NCBI GenBank assembly: GCA_020024915.1
Contig: JAHHSZ010000075.1
Coordinates: forward strand, 1-7,506
Direction: 5' to 3'
Length of the DNA stretch: 7,506 nucleotides
DNA from: Fusobacterium sp.
GTDB taxonomy: Bacteria > Fusobacteriota > Fusobacteriia > Fusobacteriales > Fusobacteriaceae
Numbering within the stretch: the stretch's first letter is position 1; each line of letters starts with the position of its first letter. A program made the translations under genes and the position numbers. This document shows, in pieces, positions 1 through 5,404 of the stretch. The notes beneath the pieces were generated by a model. The model was not told where the DNA came from. It worked only from the letters and a program-made list of their open reading frames with translations, and did not search any database.

Positions 1-964
1 AGGACTAGGAATGTTATTTGGAGTAATGACAACAGCAGCACTTGCAGCAGAGTATGAACTTAAAATGGGAATGGTAGCTGGAACATCATCAAATGAGTAT
101 AAAGCAGCAGAGTATTTTGCAAAACAATTAAAAGAAAAATCAAATGGACAGATTGAAGTTTCTATTTTCCCAAATGGACAACTTGGAGACGATAGAAGTA
201 TGATAGAGCAACTATCAGGAGGAGCATTAGACTTTACATTTGCAGAATTAGGAAGATTCTCTATATTTTTCCCAGAAGCAGAAGTATATACTTTACCATA
301 TATGATGAAAGATTTTAACCATATGCAAAAAGCAACTTGGGAAACTGAGTTTGGTAAAAACTTAATTGGAAAAATTAATGATGAGTTAGGAATTACAATA
401 TTAGCACAAGGATATAATGGAACAAGAGAAACTACTTCAAACAAAGCAATCAAATCTATTAAAGATATGAAAGGTTTAAAATTAAGAGTTCCAACTGCAC
501 CAGCAAACTTAAACTATGCTAAATATTCAGGAGCATCTCCTACACCAATGGCATTCTCAGAAGTTTACTTAGCTCTACAAACTAACTCAGTAGATGGACA
601 AGAGAATCCATTATCAGCTATAAGAGCACAAAAATTCTATGAAGTACAACCATACTTGGCAATGACTAACCATATAATCAATGACCAATTATACATTGTA
701 AGTAACTCTACTATGGAAATGCTACCAGAAGATTTACAACAAGTAGTAAAAGCAGCAGCTGAAGATGCAGCAAACTATCATACAAAATTATTCGTAGATG
801 AAGAAGCAAACTTAAAAGATTTCTTTAAATCTAATGGAGTAACAATAACTGAACCAAATACAGATGAGTTTAAAACAGCTATGCAACCAGTATATGAAGA
901 GTATACTAAGAAAAATGGAAAAGTTGGAGAAGAGGGAATTAAAGAGATTAACGCAGTAAGATAG
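1..964 (+). CDS. siaP: SiaP, sialic acid TRAP transporter substrate-binding protein (5' end cut off)
   Basis: Extracytoplasmic solute receptor of a TRAP (DctP-type) transporter; it binds N-acetylneuraminate and delivers it to SiaQM. The reading frame is open to the left edge (codons from position 2 read G-L-G before the ATG at 11). What remains is the end of a signal peptide, with a cleavage-like ALAA just before EYELK, so the ATG at 11 is probably internal and the true start lies outside the window. Counting from that ATG, the mature protein starts near residue 13 and closely resembles the Haemophilus SiaP sequence as I remember it: AGTSSNEYKAAE (23-34), QLGDD (57-61), NGTRETTSN (136-144), GLKLRVP (155-161), ASPTPMAFSEVYLALQTN (175-192), VDGQENP (194-200). 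The signature carboxylate-binding arginine is Arg159, with Arg139, Glu79, Arg82, Phe182 and Asn199 also in expected ligand positions. siaQM follows after 25 nt, probably co-transcribed. Confidence 0.96.
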   Translation, partial: GLGMLFGVMTTAALAAEYELKMGMVAGTSSNEYKAAEYFAKQLKEKSNGQIEVSIFPNGQLGDDRSMIEQLSGGALDFTFAELGRFSIFFPEAEVYTLPYMMKDFNHMQKATWETEFGKNLIGKINDELGITILAQGYNGTRETTSNKAIKSIKDMKGLKLRVPTAPANLNYAKYSGASPTPMAFSEVYLALQTNSVDGQENPLSAIRAQKFYEVQPYLAMTNHIINDQLYIVSNSTMEMLPEDLQQVVKAAAEDAANYHTKLFVDEEANLKDFFKSNGVTITEPNTDEFKTAMQPVYEEYTKKNGKVGEEGIKEINAVR

Positions 965-989
965 TATCAAAATATAGAGGGAGTTAATA

Positions 990-2837
990 ATGAAAATAGT
1001 TGATAAATTAGAAGAGTGGATTGGAGGAACCCTATTTGTAGGAATGTTCTTGGTATTGGTGTTACAGATTATATCAAGACAGGTACTAGGAAAACCTCTT
1101 ATGTGGAGTGAGGAGCTTTCAAGTTTAATATTTGTTTATGTAGGAATGTTAGGAATAAGTATGGGAATAAGAAAACAGACACACGTACTAATAGATTTCT
1201 TATTTACTAGATTTAGTCCAATGGTTCAAAAAATAGTTTTCACAATATCTCAATTGATTATATTGGTTTGTATTATCTTTATGGGATATTTGGGAAATAT
1301 TTTGTATCAAAAGAAATGGATATTTGAGTTGGTATCATTAAAAATATCAAGTGGTTGGATGTATTTAGCACTACCTTTGATCTCAATACTTATGTTATTC
1401 CGTTTTTATCAGGCATATAAAGAGAACTATGAAAATGATAAAGTTCTTATAAAACCAGTATTTATACTTATAGCTCTAGCTGTAATAATAGGTTTAGTAA
1501 TAGTAAATCCAAAGATATTTGCTGTATTGAGAGTATCTAAATACATCAAATTAGGTAGTATGGGTGGATTTGTAACAATAGCTGTATGGCTAGTAATGAT
1601 ATTTGCTGGACTTCCAGTAGGATGGTCATTAATGGCAGCAACACTTTTCTATTTCTCAACTGGAAGATGGAATGTAGTATATTTTGCATCAGCAAAATTA
1701 GTAGATAGTTTAAATAGTTTTAGCTTATTGAGTGTACCGTTCTTTGTACTTACAGGTATATTGATGAATGGTTCAGGAATTACTGAAAGAATATTCAACT
1801 TTGCAAAAGCATTATTGGGACACTATACTGGAGGAATGGGACATGTAAACGTAGCAGCATCTCTTATTTTCTCTGGAATGTCAGGATCAGCTATTGCAGA
1901 TGCTGGTGGATTGGGACAATTGGAAATAAAGGCTATGAGAGATGAGGGTTATGATGATGATATCTGTGGAGGTATCACAGCAGCCTCTTGTATAATAGGT
2001 CCATTAGTACCACCTAGTATCAGTATGATAGTTTATGGTGTAATTGCTAACCAATCAATAGCAAAACTATTCTTAGCAGGATTTGTTCCTGGAGTATTAA
2101 CAACAATAGCTTTAATGATAATGAACTATTTTATTTGTAAAAAAAGAGGATATAAGAAAGCTAAAAAAGCTACTTTTAAAGAGCAAGTTCACGCTTTTAA
2201 AAAGTCTTTCTGGGCTCTATTAACTCCATTTATAATAATAGGTGGAATCTTCTCAGGACTATTTACTCCAACAGAAGCAGCAGTTGTAGCAGCTCTATAT
2301 TCAGTTGTTTTAGGAGCTTTTATATATAAAGAGTTAACTATTGAATCTTTCTTTAAACATTGTGTAGAAGCTATGGCAATAAGTGGAGTTACAGTATTAA
2401 TGATAATTACTGTTACTTTCTTTGGAGATATGATAGCTAGAGAGCAGATTGCAATGAGAATAGCTGATCTATTTATGAAGTTTGCAAGTTCTAAATTAAC
2501 AGTGTTAATAATGATAAATGCATTATTACTTTTCTTAGGAATGTTTATAGATGCTTTAGCATTACAATTCCTAGTATTACCTATGTTAATTCCTGTAGCT
2601 GCAAATGTTGGAATAGATTTAGTATTCTTTGGAGTAATGACAACTTTAAATATGATGATAGGAATTTTAACACCTCCAATGGGAATGGCACTGTTTGTAG
2701 TTGCCCAAGTTGGAAAAATGTCAGTAAGTACAGTAGCAAAAGGAGTATTGCCATTTTTAATACCAATATTTATAACATTAGTGGTTATAACTATTTTCCC
2801 AGGAATAATAACTTTCTTACCAAATTTAATAATGTAA
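990..2837 (+). CDS. siaQM: SiaQM, fused sialic acid TRAP transporter permease
   Basis: Inner-membrane part of the Na+-driven TRAP transporter for N-acetylneuraminate, with the small (Q, DctQ) and large (M, DctM) subunits in one 615-residue chain. Q domain is about residues 1-145, with PLMWSEELSS at 36-45 typical of DctQ. A hydrophobic linker helix (about 155-172) leads into the M domain from about 187. The M domain shows the two inverted-repeat hallmarks: SGMSGSAIADAGG (295-307) followed by GPLVPPS (337-343), and GMFIDA (517-522) followed by LTPPMGMA (560-567); TPTEA is at 426-430. These conserved stretches line the Na+ and substrate sites in structurally known family members. The start is set by GAGGGAG at 977-983, 6 nt before the ATG. 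Substrate is inferred from the neighbouring SiaP and nan genes. A hairpin lies 38 nt after the stop. Confidence 0.96.
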   Translation: MKIVDKLEEWIGGTLFVGMFLVLVLQIISRQVLGKPLMWSEELSSLIFVYVGMLGISMGIRKQTHVLIDFLFTRFSPMVQKIVFTISQLIILVCIIFMGYLGNILYQKKWIFELVSLKISSGWMYLALPLISILMLFRFYQAYKENYENDKVLIKPVFILIALAVIIGLVIVNPKIFAVLRVSKYIKLGSMGGFVTIAVWLVMIFAGLPVGWSLMAATLFYFSTGRWNVVYFASAKLVDSLNSFSLLSVPFFVLTGILMNGSGITERIFNFAKALLGHYTGGMGHVNVAASLIFSGMSGSAIADAGGLGQLEIKAMRDEGYDDDICGGITAASCIIGPLVPPSISMIVYGVIANQSIAKLFLAGFVPGVLTTIALMIMNYFICKKRGYKKAKKATFKEQVHAFKKSFWALLTPFIIIGGIFSGLFTPTEAAVVAALYSVVLGAFIYKELTIESFFKHCVEAMAISGVTVLMIITVTFFGDMIAREQIAMRIADLFMKFASSKLTVLIMINALLLFLGMFIDALALQFLVLPMLIPVAANVGIDLVFFGVMTTLNMMIGILTPPMGMALFVVAQVGKMSVSTVAKGVLPFLIPIFITLVVITIFPGIITFLPNLIM

Positions 2838-2865
2838 CAAAAGTAAGGAATACAAGAGTAAAAAA

Positions 2866-2877
2866 TTGTGATAAAAT
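2866..2877 (+). promoter_or_regulatory. Candidate extended -10 promoter for nanK-nanQ-nanE
   Basis: TTGTGATAAAAT contains an extended -10 (TGA then TAAAAT at 2872-2877). No good -35 sits 17 nt upstream (AATACA, 3 of 6 matches), as is often the case for extended -10 promoters. It is nearly the same 15 bases (AAATTGTGATAwAAT) as the promoter in front of eno. The predicted transcription start, near 2884, falls inside the left arm of the hairpin at 2876-2910. Confidence 0.4.
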
Positions 2878-2910
2878 AAAAAGAGTGAATTTTTAATTCA
2901 CTCTTTTTAT
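2876..2910 (+). terminator. Hairpin between siaQM and nanK, probable terminator or attenuator
   Basis: A perfect 16-bp stem (2876-2891 with 2895-2910) closes a TTT loop; the core is AAAAAGAGTGAATT and its complement. The right arm ends in CTCTTTTTAT, giving a short U tract, and the left arm is A-rich, so it could also work on the opposite strand. It lies only 21 nt before the nanK start. It may end or reduce transcription after siaQM, or protect the 3' end of the siaPQM message from decay. Confidence 0.65.
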
Positions 2911-2931
2911 AAATATAACTGAGGAGGAATA

Positions 2932-3840
2932 ATGAAAGTAATAGGTATTGATATAGGTGGAACTGCAGTAAAATTTGCTCTTTTGACAGAGATGGGAGAG
3001 ATTTTAGAAACAGGAGAGTTTCCAACAGAAGCAGGTAAAGGAGTTGAAAATCTATTTAACAATATTTGTAAGGTGATAGATGGATATTTGTCAGAAGATG
3101 TATTGGGAATAGCAGTGTCTGGAACAGGACAGATAGATGGAACTATAGGAAAAGTAATAGGTGGAAATCCAATAATTCCAGGTTGGATAGGAACTAATCT
3201 AGTTGAGAGATTGGAAAGTAAGTATAAATTACCAGCTGTTTTAGAAAATGATGTAAATTGTGCAGCACTGGGAGAAAAGTGGCTAGGAGCAGGAAAAGAT
3301 GATAAAGATTTTCTATGTTTAACAATTGGAACAGGAATTGGTGGTGGAATAGTTTTAAATGGTAATATTTTAAGGGGAGATACTTGTGTAGCTGGTGAGT
3401 TTGGACATATTCAAATTGAAAAAAATGGAGAGAAATGTCTTTGTGGAAAAAGAGGTTGTTATGAAAGATATGCTTCAACTACTGCCCTTGTAAGAATGGC
3501 AAAGGAAAGAACAGGAAAAGATTTGAATGGGAAAGAGATTTTTGATAGAGAAAAGACTAATGAAACTGTGTTTGTTGAGATTGTAAAAGATTGGGTAGAT
3601 TATTTTACAGATGGACTTAGTACTCTAATCTATATCTTTAACCCATCACTTGTGATTATAGGGGGCGGGGTAACAAAACAAGGAGATTATTTTCTTGATA
3701 AGATTAACAAAAATCTTGAGGAAAAACTAGGTGTAAACTTTAGAAAGAATTTAACTATTAAGTTTGCAGAACTTGGAAATAATGCAGGAATTTTGGGAGC
3801 AGAGTATTTACTTCTAAAAAAAATAGGTAAAATAAATTAA
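2932..3840 (+). CDS. nanK: NanK, ROK-family N-acetylmannosamine kinase
   Basis: Cytoplasmic sugar kinase, 302 residues, the usual ROK length. Proposed reaction: ATP plus N-acetylmannosamine gives ManNAc-6-phosphate, the second step of sialic acid catabolism. Visible ROK features in order: phosphate-binding DIGGT (7-11), catalytic-base motif LENDVNCAALGE (104-115, Asp107), second phosphate loop IGTGIGGGIVLNG (132-144), sugar-contacting GEFGH (155-159), and a complete zinc motif made of His159 with Cys169, Cys171 and Cys176 in CLCGKRGC. There is no N-terminal helix-turn-helix, so this is a kinase and not a NagC-type repressor. The start is set by GAGGAGG at 2921-2927, 4 nt before the ATG. ROK glucokinases and fructokinases look alike; the ManNAc assignment rests on the siaPQM/nanE context. 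Confidence 0.9.
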   Translation: MKVIGIDIGGTAVKFALLTEMGEILETGEFPTEAGKGVENLFNNICKVIDGYLSEDVLGIAVSGTGQIDGTIGKVIGGNPIIPGWIGTNLVERLESKYKLPAVLENDVNCAALGEKWLGAGKDDKDFLCLTIGTGIGGGIVLNGNILRGDTCVAGEFGHIQIEKNGEKCLCGKRGCYERYASTTALVRMAKERTGKDLNGKEIFDREKTNETVFVEIVKDWVDYFTDGLSTLIYIFNPSLVIIGGGVTKQGDYFLDKINKNLEEKLGVNFRKNLTIKFAELGNNAGILGAEYLLLKKIGKIN

Positions 3841-3873
3841 AATTTTTAACATTGTTTATGGCATGGCATATAC

Positions 3874-3879
3874 GAGGAG
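3874..3879 (+). promoter_or_regulatory. Ribosome binding site that fixes the nanQ start
   Basis: GAGGAG lies 7 nt before the ATG at 3887. The in-frame ATG at 3863 is upstream of this site and has no comparable Shine-Dalgarno sequence, so 3887 is preferred. Confidence 0.8.
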
Positions 3880-3886
3880 TACTAAA

Positions 3887-4342
3887 ATGATATATGGAGA
3901 GATTAAAGATTTAAATAATTACAGAGGAATATCTAAAAACTTAGATAAAGCAATAGAGTATATCTTAAGTGGAGAATATAAAAACGGAACTTTTGGAAAA
4001 AATGTAATTGAGGGAGATAATCTTTATTTTAACTGTCCCAAAAATCCTATGACTAAAGAGTTGAAAGATGGATTTTTGGAAGGGCATAAAGACTATATTG
4101 ATATTCATATTGTAATTGAAGGAGAGGAAAATTTAGGTTTTGTTCCTTTTGATGAAATAAGAATTATAAAAGAATACGATAAAGAGGGAGATTGTGAACT
4201 TTACGATGGAGAGATAAAAAATCTTTTCTATTTAAATCCTAAAAAGTTTGTAATATTTTTCCCACAAGAGCCTCATGCTACTCTTTTAAAAGTTGGAGAA
4301 GTGAGAGAGATAAAAAAAGTAATATTCAAGGTTTTGGTGTAA
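3887..4342 (+). CDS. nanQ: NanQ/YhcH, N-acetylneuraminate anomerase (YhcH/YjgK/YiaL family)
   Basis: Small cytoplasmic protein, 151 residues from the preferred start, of the YhcH/YjgK/YiaL (DUF386) family. The E. coli member YhcH is a metalloprotein that opens the sialic acid ring and so feeds the aldolase NanA. Family features: N-terminal MIYGEIKDLNNY, then EGHKDYIDIHIVIEGEE (65-81) in the conserved beta-sandwich core, GFVPFDE (84-90) and FFPQEPHA (124-131). His67, His74 and His130 with nearby Glu/Asp are the likely metal ligands (inferred). An in-frame ATG at 3863 would add MAYTRSTK, but these residues are not family-like and the ribosome site lies downstream of it. It sits 46 nt after nanK and 35 nt before nanE, in a likely single transcript. 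The role is assigned by family and context; other members act in other sugar pathways. Confidence 0.88.
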   Translation: MIYGEIKDLNNYRGISKNLDKAIEYILSGEYKNGTFGKNVIEGDNLYFNCPKNPMTKELKDGFLEGHKDYIDIHIVIEGEENLGFVPFDEIRIIKEYDKEGDCELYDGEIKNLFYLNPKKFVIFFPQEPHATLLKVGEVREIKKVIFKVLV

Positions 4343-4377
4343 AATTTGTTTTTAAATTTTAAAGAGGTGATATTTTA

Positions 4378-5052
4378 ATGGATAAATTTAAAAGTGTTAA
4401 GAGAAAACTTATAGTATCTTGTCAAGCACTTCCTGAAGAACCATTACACAGCTCATTTATAATGGGAAGAATGGCATATGCTGCATATGTAGGTGGAGCA
4501 GCTGGAATTAGAGCCAATACAGTTGTAGATATACAAGAGATAAAAAAGAATGTGGATCTTCCAATAATTGGAATAATAAAAGAGCAGTATGGAGATAATG
4601 AAGTATATATTACTCCAACAATGAAAGAGATAGATGCATTAGTAGCTGAAGGTGTAGATGTAATAGCTATAGATGGAACTAAGAGAGAGAGACCTGATGG
4701 AAGAACTTTAGATGATTTGATGAAAGAAGCCAAAAAGAAGTACCCTAACCAATTATTTATGGCTGATATTTCATCAGTTGAGGAGGCAGTAAATGCTGAA
4801 AAAATAGGTTTTGATATAGTGGGAACTACATTAGTAGGTTATACACACTATACTAAAGGGAATGATCCAGTGACAGAATTAGAGAAAGTTATAAAAGCTG
4901 TATCAATTCCAGTAATTGGCGAAGGAAATCTAGATACTCCAGCTAAGGCTAAAAAAGCATTAGATTTAGGAGCTTTTGCTGTTGTAGTTGGCGGAGCTAT
5001 AACTAGACCACAACAGATAACTAAGAAGTTTGTAACTGAAATGGAAAAATAA
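4378..5052 (+). CDS. nanE: NanE, N-acetylmannosamine-6-phosphate 2-epimerase
   Basis: Cytoplasmic TIM-barrel enzyme, 224 residues, that interconverts ManNAc-6-P and GlcNAc-6-P, linking sialic acid breakdown to amino-sugar metabolism. Recognisable motifs in order: SCQALPEEPLHS (14-25), GGAAGIRAN (39-47, with Arg45), LPIIGIIKEQY (61-71), ITPTMKEID (78-86), IAIDGTKRERPDG (96-108), FMADISS (127-133), IVGTTLVGYT (147-156), IPVIGEGN (177-184) and VVVGGAITRP (202-211). Lys68 and Glu182 are the expected catalytic pair; their 114-residue separation equals that of Lys66 and Glu180 in the Clostridium perfringens enzyme. Start supported by AGAGGTGA at 4363-4370, 7 nt before the ATG. It is the last gene of the cluster, with a strong terminator 6 nt after its stop. 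Confidence 0.96.
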   Translation: MDKFKSVKRKLIVSCQALPEEPLHSSFIMGRMAYAAYVGGAAGIRANTVVDIQEIKKNVDLPIIGIIKEQYGDNEVYITPTMKEIDALVAEGVDVIAIDGTKRERPDGRTLDDLMKEAKKKYPNQLFMADISSVEEAVNAEKIGFDIVGTTLVGYTHYTKGNDPVTELEKVIKAVSIPVIGEGNLDTPAKAKKALDLGAFAVVVGGAITRPQQITKKFVTEMEK

Positions 5053-5058
5053 AATATG

Positions 5059-5104
5059 ATAAAAGGGGGAAAATTTTAATTAGTTAAAATTTTTCTCCTT
5101 TTAT
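5059..5104 (+). terminator. Rho-independent terminator after nanE
   Basis: A 21-bp stem (5059-5079 with 5084-5104) closes a TTAG loop. All positions pair, with two G-U pairs in the GGGGG/TCTCC block. The right arm ends CTCCTTTTAT and is followed by TATTATT. It begins 6 nt after the nanE stop and marks the end of the sialic acid operon. Confidence 0.88.
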
Positions 5105-5262
5105 ATTATTGTACTAAAATTATAAGTTAAAAGCCTAAAAAAGGATTTTATGAAATTTGAAAAATGGACATATAGGAAAAATCCTTTTAAAAATATACAA
5201 AAAAATGAAATAGCTAGTCAAAAAATATCCATAAAAAGATTAAAAAATATACTTATATTTTC
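5105..5262 (+). other. AT-rich intergenic region upstream of the pyk promoter
   Basis: No convincing gene. It holds four A-tracts (5199-5205, 5220-5225, 5233-5237, 5242-5247) leading up to the pyk promoter, a possible UP element or bend. It also has an 11-bp inverted repeat, AAAAGGATTTT at 5139-5149 and its complement at 5178-5188, with a 28-nt loop and no U tract. A 38-codon frame (5150-5266), lysine-rich, has AAGGA 4 nt before its ATG, but in such AT-rich DNA a frame like this is easily chance. Confidence 0.5.
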
Positions 5263-5291
5263 TTGATAAATAGTGTAGTTTAGTATAGAAT
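5263..5291 (+). promoter_or_regulatory. Probable sigma-70-type promoter for pyk
   Basis: TTGATA (5263-5268; 5 of 6 matches to TTGACA) and TAGAAT (5286-5291; 5 of 6 matches to TATAAT) are separated by exactly 17 nt. The predicted transcription start is near 5298, leaving about 107 nt of leader before the pyk start codon. It follows the nanE terminator, so pyk is likely transcribed independently of the nan genes. Confidence 0.7.
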
Positions 5292-5297
5292 TTATAT

Positions 5298-5404
5298 TAG
5301 GTAAGTTTATGCTAAATGGTTAATTATTGGGTATGGGTATAAAGGAGAACTGTATAAACTGAGCTAGAATTAAAAAATTTTTATAATAATTTGAGGTGAG
5401 TAAT
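5298..5404 (+). promoter_or_regulatory. pyk 5' leader with possible long-range stem
   Basis: AGTTTATGC (5304-5312) can pair with GTATAAACT (5352-5360), 9 bp with one G-U. A second 4-bp helix (5318-5321 with 5348-5351) could stack inside. The enclosed loop carries a tandem GGGTATGGGTAT (5329-5340) and a Shine-Dalgarno-like AAAGGAG (5341-5347) with no obvious start codon after it. I do not recognise a known riboswitch; a regulatory role is inferred. Confidence 0.3.
5393..5398 (+). promoter_or_regulatory. Ribosome binding site that fixes the pyk start at TTG
   Basis: GAGGTG lies 6 nt before the in-frame TTG at 5405. The alternative GTG start at 5396 is part of this very motif, so it cannot use it. 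Confidence 0.8.

Noticed and set aside
2189..3025. Long open frame on the - strand opposite siaQM and the start of nanK, 278 codons
   Set aside because: It lies antisense to well-recognised genes, has a low-complexity Ile/Thr/Asn-rich translation with no recognisable motif, and runs through the intergenic hairpin. It is a shadow produced by AT-rich codon bias.
3194..3478. Open frame on the - strand inside nanK, 94 codons
   Set aside because: Antisense to conserved ROK motifs, composition of a shadow frame (Leu/His/Phe rich), and no family resemblance.
3846..3874. Promoter-like pair TTAACA and TATACG with 17-nt spacing before nanQ
   Set aside because: A start near 3881 would lie after the nanQ ribosome site and leave only about 6 nt before the ATG, so it could not serve nanQ normally.
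3858..3890. Ten-codon frame whose stop overlaps the nanQ start (ATGA), with a near-palindrome TATGGCATGGCATA
   Set aside because: No ribosome site precedes it and the palindrome is imperfect (12 of 14). Too short to tell from chance; a leader peptide or operator cannot be supported.
4341..4360. Inverted repeat AAAATTT/AAATTTT between nanQ and nanE
   Set aside because: Only A-T pairs, 7 bp, no U tract, and inside an apparent operon; expected by chance in such DNA.
4422..4733. Open frame on the - strand inside nanE, 103 codons
   Set aside because: Antisense to the conserved NanE catalytic region, with no domain or ribosome-site support.
5333..5362. Nine-codon frame (MGIKENCIN) in the pyk leader
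   Set aside because: No ribosome site upstream of its ATG and no regulatory codon run; the AAAGGAG lies inside it and not before it.
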